Shown piece after piece: positions 8,088 through 14,601 of a stretch of 14,601 nt of DNA; the stretch's first letter is position 1; each line of letters opens with the position of its first letter. Below the pieces are notes generated by a model. It was not told where the DNA came from, searched no databases, and saw only the letters and a program-made list of their open reading frames with translations. Both the position numbers and the translations under genes were made by a program. Source of the DNA: Anaerolineales bacterium. GTDB lineage: Bacteria; Chloroflexota; Anaerolineae; Anaerolineales; UBA4823. The DNA lies in contig JALHTN010000571.1 of NCBI GenBank assembly GCA_022865865.1, positions 1-14,601 of the forward strand, in the 5' to 3' direction.

Positions 8088-8500
8088 CGCTTACTCCCAA
8101 AATCAATAACAACAAAAAATACCAGTAATTTTGGATCGACTACCAAGTTTTAGTATGCCCAAGTTTAACATAAACTGGATGATTACCCACCGTTATTTCA
8201 ATGGATTTGCTGCCAAGGTTCCAATGAGCGTTTATGTCTGCAATCATTCGTGACTATTATCACAATCTATCGTGCTCTTTGTTACTAGTAGCTTTGCTCA
8301 CTTCTTAGATACTATACATTTATCAAATCAGGATACAGAAATTCCTGGAGGCTTGCTCGGACTTCTAATTCAATAATTTGAGTATCTAAAAAGATTCTTG
8401 GCAACAAGCCACCGCTTATCTCATTGGGAAATCATCCAATTTCCTAATATACCATTTGTCGGATTGGGCTATGTTATTTGTCACTAATAATCCAGGCAAC

Positions 8501-8528
8501 AATTCCCATACTTATCGTATGGGTAATT
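8501..8528. promoter_or_regulatory. Hairpin-forming inverted repeat upstream of the Hdr/ETF operon
   Basis: CCCATAC (8505-8511) pairs perfectly with GTATGGG (8517-8523) around the five-base loop TTATC. The stem extends through AATT (8501-8504) with AATT (8525-8528) if one T (8524) is bulged, giving 11 pairs. There is no T-run after it. It lies upstream of the candidate promoter at 8599, so it could be a regulator site or the end of an unseen short transcript. Confidence 0.35.
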
Positions 8529-8598
8529 CCACCTGCGAAGCAATTAAAACTTAGGAGGTGTGTATTTCCTATTCAATGACCAGTAAATTTCCAGATTA

Positions 8599-8626
8599 TT
8601 GAACGACTACAAAATAATAATAATCT
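8599..8626 (+). promoter_or_regulatory. Candidate promoter of the Hdr/ETF operon
   Basis: TTGAAC (8599-8604; 4 of 6 to the -35 box, with TTGA intact) is followed after 16 bases by TAATCT (8621-8626; 3 of 6 to the -10 box) within an AT-rich AATAATAATAAT stretch. It would start a transcript near 8633, so the palindrome at 8646-8664 would lie just downstream. The -10 match is weak. Confidence 0.35.
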
Positions 8627-8645
8627 GTTCATCTTGGCGAAGCGG

Positions 8646-8664
8646 AATTGATCCAGGATCAATT
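8646..8664. promoter_or_regulatory. Perfect 19-base palindrome, probable operator of the Hdr/ETF operon
   Basis: AATTGATCC (8646-8654), a central A, and GGATCAATT (8656-8664) form an exact dyad that ends 27 bases before the start codon at 8692. Its length, odd centre and position are typical of repressor operators. The core resembles an FNR/CRP-type site (TTGAT ... ATCAA) but has five rather than four bases between the half-sites. No regulator gene is in the window. Confidence 0.55.
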
Positions 8665-8691
8665 GTCTTGTAAATCCAAAAGGAGGCTTTT

Positions 8692-9906
8692 ATGACAGCA
8701 ACTATCGCCCCAACGCCGGCTCAATCCTTTAACGATTCATTCTACACGAGTCTATTAGAAGTAGATAATGGTGAGCGCCTCCTGGCGTGTTTGCAGTGCG
8801 GTACGTGCAGCGGTGTGTGTCCCTTCGGTTACTTAATGGGGTTTCCACCAGGCAGAATGATCGCCTATCTACGCGCGGAAAGGTTTGAGAAGGTCATCGA
8901 GAGCGATTCTGTCTGGATGTGTGTCTCTTGCTATGCGTGCACTACAGTTTGCCCGAAAGAAATTCCTTTAACCCCAGGATTAATGACCCGTGCCAAGGAA
9001 GAACTATTACTTGCGGGGAATGTTCCAACCGAATTACAAGATGCCTTTATGAATTCCCAGCGTTACGGAAATCCTTTAGGAGAATCCCCGCGCAAACGTG
9101 CAGCATGGACCAAAAGTCTCGACTTCGATGTACCTATTTTCAGGGAAGCCAAGCGCCCGGTTGATGTCCTCTGGTTTGTCAGCGATTACCCCTCATATCA
9201 CTCGCGCGTTCAACAAACAACTCGTGCAATGGCAAAAATACTGCGAGCTTTAGGGGTAGATTTCGCCATCCTCGGACCTGAAGAAAACAGCGATGGAGAT
9301 TCACAGCGCTTGGCAGGAGAACGTGGTCTTTTTGAAATGTTAGCAGAAAAGAATGGCCAGGCACTCAGCAGATATGATTTCAACCAGATAATTACTTCTG
9401 ATCCTCACGCTTTCAACGCGATTAAGAATGAATACCCGAAATTAGGAATTGAGTACCCAGTCCAGCACTTCACCGAATTTGTCGCTGATCGGATTGAGGA
9501 ATTAAAACCTCATCTGAAAAACATCGGAGAACAAAGGGTTACCTTCCACGATCCCTGCTACCTTGGGCGCGCCAATAACGTCTATGATGCTCCCCGCACA
9601 ATCTTGGCAGCAATCCCTGGGATTGAATTAGTCGAAATGTCCCACAATCGAAGCAACAGCTTGTGTTGTGGAGGTGGTGGCGGAGGAATGTGGCTGGATG
9701 GCTTTCAATGGGAAAAAGCACACGTCAGATTATCAGAGTGGCGCATTCAAGAAGCTGTAAATGTCAACGCTGATGTTTTGGCAGTTGCCTGTCCCTACGA
9801 ACCGCCTCGTTTTGAAGATGCCGCCAAAATGGTTGAGGGGGCCGGTCGCTTAGCGGTCAAAGACATCGCCGAGTTACTTGCAGATTCAATCGAAATGGAA
9901 TCCTAG
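8692..9906 (+). CDS. Soluble HdrC/HdrB-like iron-sulfur protein (CCG domain)
   Basis: This 404-residue protein has no membrane helix. Its N-terminal half has two ferredoxin-type [4Fe-4S] sites (C33, C36, C39, C43 and C77, C80, C83, C87), as in HdrC/GlpC. Its C-terminal half has the fold of two CCG domains (HdrB/GlpC-like). The first, from about residue 158, has lost its cysteines: WFVSDY, EENSDGD and TSDPHAFN stand where CCG proteins carry Cys. The second keeps C289 (HDPCYLGR), C325-C326 (LCCGGGGGG) and C367, but reads CPYE where CPxC is expected. It is clearly paralogous to residues 287-656 of the membrane protein at 11689-13701. AGGAGG lies five bases before the ATG, and the etfB gene follows after 11 bases. 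It probably relays electrons to or from the ETF or the membrane subunit. Disulfide reduction, as in true HdrB, seems unlikely with the altered clusters. Confidence 0.87.
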   Translation: MTATIAPTPAQSFNDSFYTSLLEVDNGERLLACLQCGTCSGVCPFGYLMGFPPGRMIAYLRAERFEKVIESDSVWMCVSCYACTTVCPKEIPLTPGLMTRAKEELLLAGNVPTELQDAFMNSQRYGNPLGESPRKRAAWTKSLDFDVPIFREAKRPVDVLWFVSDYPSYHSRVQQTTRAMAKILRALGVDFAILGPEENSDGDSQRLAGERGLFEMLAEKNGQALSRYDFNQIITSDPHAFNAIKNEYPKLGIEYPVQHFTEFVADRIEELKPHLKNIGEQRVTFHDPCYLGRANNVYDAPRTILAAIPGIELVEMSHNRSNSLCCGGGGGGMWLDGFQWEKAHVRLSEWRIQEAVNVNADVLAVACPYEPPRFEDAAKMVEGAGRLAVKDIAELLADSIEMES

Positions 9907-9917
9907 GGAGGATTACG

Positions 9918-10682
9918 ATGAACATCGTCGTTCTGGTAAAGCTGGTGCCTGACTTAGTGGAAGAACTGGAAATAGATGATAGCGGCACCGCTCTAGATAT
10001 GGCTTGGTTGCGTATGATCATCAACGAATTGGATGATCACGCAATCGAACAATCAATTTTACTCAAGGAACAAACCGGTGCTCACGTGACCGTTGTGGCA
10101 CCGGATATCGAAGGTGTGGATGATATCCTCTTCACCGCAAGCGCCAAAGGCGCAGATCGCCTGATTAAAGTCCTCGCAGATTACGAATCTGGTGTCAACA
10201 ATCATGCGCTGGCACGCGCCATCGCTCCGCTGATGAAAGATCTAACTCCCGATCTAGTTTTGGCGGGAGTTCAAGCCCACGAAGATTTAGATGGCTCAAT
10301 CGGTCCACTGCTAGCAGGTTACCTGGACGTTCCTTACGTTGGATACGTTGCAAAAGTCGGATTGAGTGATGGCAAAGCCACCATTTCGAAAGAATACCCG
10401 GGCGGTTTGAGCGCAGAAATGGAGGTCTCGTTACCGGCCGTCCTTGGCATCCAGGTTGCAGAACAACCCCCCCGCTACGTTGCCGTTAGCAAAGTTCGCC
10501 AGGCTATGAAAACTGCAGAAATTGAGGAGATTGAGGCAGGGGAATTGGACCTCCAAGGTGGACCAACAATTAGTCGAATGTACCAACCTGAGGTTGGTGA
10601 AGGCGCAATAATGTTAGAGGGAAGCCTGGATGATATAGCCGATGAACTCATTGGCATCCTCAAAGAGCTGGGCGTGCGCTGA
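9918..10682 (+). CDS. etfB: Electron transfer flavoprotein, beta subunit
   Basis: This 254-residue protein is the beta subunit of a heterodimeric ETF, which shuttles electrons between dehydrogenases and a membrane or iron-sulfur partner. The N-terminus MNIVVLVKLVPD, the segment DDHAIEQSILLKE (39-51), AGVQAHEDLDGSIGP, and the signature LPAVLGIQVAEQPPRYVAVSKVR all fit the family. Some usual residues differ: the common NP-x-D before the first helix reads NELDD here, and the QVGP-type segment of the nucleotide-binding loop reads SIGP. This puts it in a divergent branch. Its ribosome site (GGGAGGA) overlaps the stop codon of the previous gene, and etfA starts 13 bases after it, so the genes form one operon. 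Whether it binds AMP, as in simple ETFs, or a second FAD, as in bifurcating ETFs, cannot be decided by eye. Confidence 0.93.
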   Translation: MNIVVLVKLVPDLVEELEIDDSGTALDMAWLRMIINELDDHAIEQSILLKEQTGAHVTVVAPDIEGVDDILFTASAKGADRLIKVLADYESGVNNHALARAIAPLMKDLTPDLVLAGVQAHEDLDGSIGPLLAGYLDVPYVGYVAKVGLSDGKATISKEYPGGLSAEMEVSLPAVLGIQVAEQPPRYVAVSKVRQAMKTAEIEEIEAGELDLQGGPTISRMYQPEVGEGAIMLEGSLDDIADELIGILKELGVR

Positions 10683-10695
10683 TAGGAGAGCTGCA

Positions 10696-11661
10696 ATGTC
10701 AAATGATATTTATGTCGTCATCGAACACATTCGTGGGAAAGTAGCGGAGATCTCCTATTTGATGCTGGCAGCCGGGCGCCAGCTGGCAGATAGCACAAGT
10801 GGAGAGTTAGCTGCTGTCCTGCTTGGTTCTAATGTTGAGAGTCTAGCTAACAATCTGGCTGCAGATAAGGTGATTTATTTAGAAGATAGCAACCTGGCAG
10901 ATTTCACACCAGATGCATATGTTCAATGCCTGACTGGTTTAATCGAGGTTGAACAACCCCGAGCTGTTCTCCTGGGACATACATCCATCGGCATGGAGGT
11001 TGCTGGCTTGCTATCCGTTAAAACGAATGCACCCCTGATCAGTTCATGTATCGGTTTTTCCGGTGATGCAAACTCGCTGATATTTACCAGCCAGCTTTAC
11101 GGAGGAAAAATTCTTGCAGAAGGCGTTATCCCGGAGCCAACAGCAATATTGACACTTGTGCCGGGTGGGTATAAACCGGAAGAAGGCCAAAGCGCCACGG
11201 CACCACCCGTGACCAAGGGAGCAGTACCCGATCTCAGAGATCTTCGAGTCACTGTGACCAAGTACATCGAACCTGAAGCTGGTGATGTTGATATCTCAAC
11301 TGAAAATTTACTCATCGCGGTCGGTCGTGGAATACAGCTTCAAGATAATATCGAACTCGCGGAGGAGCTCGCTGAGGTGCTTTCGGGTGTGGTCTGTGCA
11401 TCTCGTCCTGTGGTTGACCAGGGTTGGATGCCAACCTCTCGTCTGGTTGGAAAATCCGGCTACCAGGTTAAACCCAAGGTTTACATTGCCCTAGGCATCA
11501 GTGGAGCTCCTGAACATACAGAGGCAATAACGGGTAGCGAGACGATCATTGCCATCAACACAGACCCAGCTGCACCTATCTTCAATATAGCCAAGTATGG
11601 TGTTGTCGAGGATCTATTAGACCTGGTTCCAGTTCTAATAGAGAAGCTCGAAGAAAATTAA
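10696..11661 (+). CDS. etfA: Electron transfer flavoprotein, alpha subunit
   Basis: This 321-residue protein is the FAD-binding partner of the ETF beta subunit encoded just before it. The C-terminal FAD domain is clear: AVGRGIQ (208-214), CASRPVVDQGW (234-244), VGKSG (251-255), GISGAPEH (267-274, keeping the family's His), and INTDPAAPIFNIAKYG (287-302). The usual GAIQHLAGM reads GAPEHTEAI, another sign of a divergent ETF. There is no N-terminal ferredoxin extension. The start is the ATG at 10696, preceded by AGGAGAG with five bases of spacing. An in-frame ATG at 10642 would add 18 residues unlike the family and overlap etfB. The membrane subunit gene follows after 27 bases. Confidence 0.94.
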   Translation: MSNDIYVVIEHIRGKVAEISYLMLAAGRQLADSTSGELAAVLLGSNVESLANNLAADKVIYLEDSNLADFTPDAYVQCLTGLIEVEQPRAVLLGHTSIGMEVAGLLSVKTNAPLISSCIGFSGDANSLIFTSQLYGGKILAEGVIPEPTAILTLVPGGYKPEEGQSATAPPVTKGAVPDLRDLRVTVTKYIEPEAGDVDISTENLLIAVGRGIQLQDNIELAEELAEVLSGVVCASRPVVDQGWMPTSRLVGKSGYQVKPKVYIALGISGAPEHTEAITGSETIIAINTDPAAPIFNIAKYGVVEDLLDLVPVLIEKLEEN

Positions 11662-11688
11662 TCAATGTACAACAAGGTGTGAGAGAAA

Positions 11689-13701
11689 ATGCCTATCAGA
11701 GAAACTTTCTGGAACATCCCTCATTGGGCTGAGATTGCTCAATATCTCCTGGGATTCCTCACCATCCTGATTTTTGGTTACGGAGTCATTCGCCGTGTAC
11801 GCCGCTGGCTAAAGGGAAAACCTGAACGAAGGATCGACCAAATCGGCACTCGCCTGTGGTCAGTTATCGTCCAGGCTGTGGGACAGGTGCGCACTCTACA
11901 GGATATCTATCCCGGGATCATGCACTTCACAATTTTTTGGGGCATGATCGCGCTCTTCATCGGCACCATTCTCGCCACAGTCGACTGGGACGTGACCCAC
12001 CTGTTCTTCAATGTTCAATTCCTTACGGGATGGATTTATGTAATTTACGAACTCATCCTGGATATATTTGGAGTATTTTTGCTAATCGGTGTCGGTATGG
12101 CTATTTACCGTCGCTATATTGTCCGCCCAGATAGATTGGCACATATGCCTGGAAATGGCTTCAAATGGGATGATCTCTATGTGCTTGTCATGCTGGTGCT
12201 CATTGGCATTACTGGCTACCTGGTTGAAGGACTGCGGATAGCTGTAGCCCAGCCTGATTGGGCACCCTGGTCACCAGTCGGGAGTGCGATCGCATCTGGC
12301 TTCATCTCTCTTGGCGATCCATCCAACCTCGCACTTCATTATGGATTGTGGATCTCCCACATTCTGATTGCGTTTGTTGCCCTCGCAAGTATTCCCTTTT
12401 CCAAGTTCTGGCATTTGATCGCTGCTCCAATGAACATTTTCTTCCGTTCTCTCGAACCTGCTGGGAAAATGAGCTCGCCAACTTCTGAAGATGAACCTGG
12501 AGCTAAAGACTGGACCGACTTTTCCTGGAAACAACTGCTCGATTTTGATTCTTGCACCCGCTGTGGTCGCTGCCAGGATGTTTGCCCTGCATACACCAGC
12601 GGATTCAGCCTTTCTCCACGAGACATCATGATCAAGCTGGACAGCCACATGTGGCATCCATCTAATGGACGCCGCATGCAGGGTGATGCGATTGCAGCAG
12701 AAGAGTTGTGGGCTTGCACAAGCTGCGGGGCTTGCGTCAACATCTGCCCTGTCTTTAATGACCAGCTTTCGTCGATCATTGATATGAGACGCTATCTTGT
12801 CCTGGAAGGTGATGTCGATCCGCAACTTCAAGATGCGCTCGCCAATTTAGGTCGTTATGGCAATTCATTTGGTAAATCAGACCGTATGCGTGCAAAGTGG
12901 ACAAAATCGTTCCAGACCAAGATTAAGGATGCTCGCAGGGAGGAAGTTGAATATCTGTGGTTTGTCGGTGATTACGCCTCATACCATGCCAGCATGACGG
13001 ATAAAACTGCGCTATTGGCACAGCTATTCCAAAACCTGGATATTAATTTTGGACTGCTTTACGATGCCGAGATGAATTCCGGCAATGATGTCCGCCGGGT
13101 TGGCGAAGAAGGCCTCTACGAAATGCTTTCCGAGAAAAATTTGGTTGCCCTCTCGAAAAGTAACTTTAAAACCATTGTCACCAGCGATCCACATTCTTAT
13201 AACACCCTGAAGAACGAGTACTCAGAGAATGGGAAGGATCGTTACGATGTTCTGCACTACTCACAACTCCTCGACCAATTGATCAGTTCCAACCGGCTGA
13301 AGATTACAAACAAGATTGATCTTACTGTCACCTACCACGACCCGTGCTACTTGGGTCGCTATAACGATGAATATGATGCACCTCGACGAGTGATTGAAGC
13401 GCTCGGCTGTCAGCTGGTTGAAATGCCTCGCAACAGGGAGAATACTTTTTGCTGTGGTGCCGGCGGCGGTCGAATTTGGATGGAGGATCCACCAGAAGTA
13501 AGTGAGCGACCTGCGGAAAGTCGTGTCAAAGAAGCTGCTGCACTCCCAGGAGTGTCCACATTGGTAGTTACCTGCCCGAAAGACCTGGTCATGTTCCAGG
13601 ATGCGGTCAAGACTGCTGGTATTGAAGACAAATTAGTGGTCAAAGATTTAATCGAGTTAATCGTTGAAGCAGTAGAGATGCATGATGCTGAAACAGAGTA
13701 G
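11689..13701 (+). CDS. Membrane heme-b/iron-sulfur ETF:quinone oxidoreductase-like protein
   Basis: This 670-residue protein joins three parts. Residues about 13-255 hold five or six hydrophobic helices of the NarI/HdrE type, with His residues that could ligate heme b (H79, H217, H224, H242 are candidates). Residues 289-299 and 343-353 hold two [4Fe-4S] sites (CTRCGRC-x3-C and CTSCGAC-x3-C). Residues about 420-656 hold a two-CCG-domain module. The first CCG domain has no cysteines (WFVGDY, EMNSGND, TSDPHSYN). The second has C553, C588, C589 and C629 but CPKD in place of CPxC. The architecture and place next to etfBA match the ETF:(methyl)menaquinone oxidoreductase family (EMO) described in Geobacter and Syntrophus, which links acyl-CoA oxidation through ETF to the quinone pool. 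The soluble half is paralogous to the first gene of the operon. AAGGTG and GAGAG precede the ATG. Confidence 0.88.
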   Translation: MPIRETFWNIPHWAEIAQYLLGFLTILIFGYGVIRRVRRWLKGKPERRIDQIGTRLWSVIVQAVGQVRTLQDIYPGIMHFTIFWGMIALFIGTILATVDWDVTHLFFNVQFLTGWIYVIYELILDIFGVFLLIGVGMAIYRRYIVRPDRLAHMPGNGFKWDDLYVLVMLVLIGITGYLVEGLRIAVAQPDWAPWSPVGSAIASGFISLGDPSNLALHYGLWISHILIAFVALASIPFSKFWHLIAAPMNIFFRSLEPAGKMSSPTSEDEPGAKDWTDFSWKQLLDFDSCTRCGRCQDVCPAYTSGFSLSPRDIMIKLDSHMWHPSNGRRMQGDAIAAEELWACTSCGACVNICPVFNDQLSSIIDMRRYLVLEGDVDPQLQDALANLGRYGNSFGKSDRMRAKWTKSFQTKIKDARREEVEYLWFVGDYASYHASMTDKTALLAQLFQNLDINFGLLYDAEMNSGNDVRRVGEEGLYEMLSEKNLVALSKSNFKTIVTSDPHSYNTLKNEYSENGKDRYDVLHYSQLLDQLISSNRLKITNKIDLTVTYHDPCYLGRYNDEYDAPRRVIEALGCQLVEMPRNRENTFCCGAGGGRIWMEDPPEVSERPAESRVKEAAALPGVSTLVVTCPKDLVMFQDAVKTAGIEDKLVVKDLIELIVEAVEMHDAETE

Positions 13702-13725
13702 ATAAAGGCGAGTTATTGGTACTTT

Positions 13726-14601
13726 ATGCGAGCTTCATTTGAGGCATTGATTGGTAGAACCAAAGAAATCCGAGTGCCAATCGCTACGAAATTGGTCCTT
13801 AGTTTTCTCATTATTGTGGTCTTCATCAGCGCTATCTACATGATCGCTGGTGTGCAACTGATCAGCAACCGCATAGTGAGCGAAGCTCAGGATAAAGTTC
13901 GCAATGATCTTAATGCAGCCCGGGAGCTATATTTAAGCAACCTCGAACAGATCAATACTGCAGTAAGGGTTAATGCAAACAGATTTTTCTTAAAGGATGC
14001 GCTCTTGACTGGAGACATCAACGAAGCCTATCACGAACTGCAGCGAGTAAGAAGGGATGAAGGACTGGATGTTTTAACCCTTACAGACGAGACAGGTGAA
14101 GTTATTTTGAGAACTAGTTTTTTTGATCACACCGGTGACAACCAGGCTGATAACGAATTGGTTAAAGCCGTCTTGGAATATGATGTTCCTGTTGCCTCTA
14201 CCCTCTTAATTTCTGGGGAAGAGCTTAACCAGGAGTCGCCTCTCCTGGCAAATCAGGCTTATATGACTTTTATTGATACACCATTGGCGAGGGAAAGAGA
14301 AGAAACTGAAGAAACAGATGGAATGATGCTCATAGCCGGTGCGCCCATATTCGACGACGAGAATAATCTTATCGGTGTTCTATATGGAGGAAATCTCCTT
14401 AATCGCAATTTTGAGATCGTTGACAAGGTTAAAGAAACCGTTTACGAAGAAGTTCAATACAAGGGTAAAGATATTGGTACCGCAACCATTTTCCAAGATG
14501 ACATCCGAATTTCAACCAACGTCGAAAATGAAGACGGCACCCGTGCTTTGGGAACTCGCGTCACCGAGGAAGTTTACAACCAGGTCGTGGGTCACGGTCA
14601 A
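13726..14601 (+). CDS. Membrane sensor protein with Cache-type extracytoplasmic domain, 5' part
   Basis: The first 292 codons run off the window end. A hydrophobic helix at about residues 21-43 (KLVLSFLIIVVFISAIYMIA) follows a short basic cytoplasmic start. An extracytoplasmic region follows, beginning with a helical stretch (RIVSEAQDKVRNDLNAAREL). Later segments such as GAPIFDDENNLIGVLYGG and GTATIFQDDIRISTNV, followed by DGTRALGTRVTEEVYNQVV, are characteristic of the Cache_3-Cache_2 type of ligand-sensing domain. Members end in a chemoreceptor, histidine kinase or other signalling module; that part is missing here. The gene starts 24 bases after the previous stop on the same strand, so it may be co-transcribed. 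The only ribosome-site candidate (AAAGGCGAG, from 13704) is rather far from the ATG. Its link to the electron-transfer genes is unknown. Confidence 0.8.
   Translation, partial: MRASFEALIGRTKEIRVPIATKLVLSFLIIVVFISAIYMIAGVQLISNRIVSEAQDKVRNDLNAARELYLSNLEQINTAVRVNANRFFLKDALLTGDINEAYHELQRVRRDEGLDVLTLTDETGEVILRTSFFDHTGDNQADNELVKAVLEYDVPVASTLLISGEELNQESPLLANQAYMTFIDTPLAREREETEETDGMMLIAGAPIFDDENNLIGVLYGGNLLNRNFEIVDKVKETVYEEVQYKGKDIGTATIFQDDIRISTNVENEDGTRALGTRVTEEVYNQVVGHGQ

Larger units (their letters stand above)
8088..8691. other. 604-base divergent intergenic region
   Basis: No coding frame of useful length or RNA gene was recognised. Visible elements are an imperfect hairpin at 8501-8528, an isolated AGGAGGTG at 8553-8560 with no substantial frame after it, a candidate promoter at 8599-8626, a 19-base palindrome at 8646-8664 and the ribosome site AGGAGG at 8681-8686. 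Alternative short inverted repeats occur near 8423-8444 (GGAAAT against ATTTCC). The length is unusual next to the tight spacing inside both operons and leaves room for a regulatory leader on either strand. Confidence 0.5.

Noticed and set aside
8576..8602. Eight-codon leader frame after AGGAGGTG
   Set aside because: The spacing from the ribosome-like site is too long (17 bases), the frame runs into the proposed -35 box, and nothing in the peptide suggests an attenuator.
8648..8662. FNR/CRP-type site TTGAT ... ATCAA
   Set aside because: The half-sites are separated by five bases, not the four of the consensus, and the perfect dyad extends further on both sides, so a different regulator is more likely.
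10642..10695. Upstream ATG as the start of etfA
   Set aside because: It would add 18 residues unlike other ETF alpha subunits and overlap etfB, whereas the ATG at 10696 has a well-placed AGGAGAG.
1..14601. CRISPR arrays, tRNA or rRNA genes, insertion sequences
   Set aside because: No spaced direct repeats, no cloverleaf-like or ribosomal stretches and no transposase-like proteins were seen on either strand.

Overview
The window looks like part of the chromosome of an anaerobic bacterium, most likely a member of the Chloroflexota (class Anaerolineae). That placement is an inference from gene content, moderate GC and protein style, not from a marker gene. The theme is low-potential electron transfer: formate, NAD(H), flavoprotein and quinone chemistry, with many iron-sulfur clusters.

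Layout. (1) 1-777: 3' end of a protein with FG-GAP/VCBS-like repeats, cut by the window edge. (2) 778-1189: a non-coding gap carrying a good sigma-70-type promoter (TTGAGA-17-TATTAT, 1047-1075) and an 8-bp-arm inverted repeat just downstream. (3) 1190-1795: a 201-residue, nine-cysteine protein that I do not recognise. (4) 1907-7102: a three-gene formate dehydrogenase operon: a NuoE-like [2Fe-2S] subunit, a NuoF-like NADH/FMN subunit, and a 957-residue catalytic subunit with a NuoG-like iron-sulfur N-terminus. The catalytic gene is interrupted by an in-frame TGA at 5363-5365. This is read as selenocysteine, because the codon sits in the family's active-site motif and is followed by a plausible bacterial SECIS hairpin. 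(5) 7275-8087, minus strand: fdhD, the sulfurtransferase needed to activate formate dehydrogenases, convergent with fdhA. A 13-bp perfect inverted repeat lies between the two. (6) 8088-8691: a 604-bp divergent intergenic region with a hairpin, a candidate promoter and a perfect 19-bp palindrome close to the next start codon. (7) 8692-13701: a four-gene operon: a soluble HdrC/HdrB-like iron-sulfur protein, ETF beta, ETF alpha, and a membrane heme-b/iron-sulfur/CCG protein of the ETF:(methyl)menaquinone oxidoreductase type. (8) 13726-14601: the start of a membrane sensor protein with a Cache-type periplasmic domain, running off the window.

How it fits together. The first operon should interconvert formate/CO2 and NAD+/NADH in the cytoplasm, and FdhD matures it. 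The second operon should pass electrons between an ETF and the quinone pool, with an extra soluble iron-sulfur protein that is a paralogue of the membrane subunit's soluble half. Together they would suit an organism that oxidises reduced acyl-CoA or similar substrates and disposes of electrons as formate, or the reverse. No dehydrogenase partner for the ETF is in view.

The most unusual observations are the selenocysteine codon; the parallel loss of all N-terminal CCG cluster cysteines, and of the last C-terminal one, in both Hdr-like paralogues; the unknown Cys-rich protein ahead of the formate dehydrogenase; and the 19-bp palindrome in front of the ETF operon.
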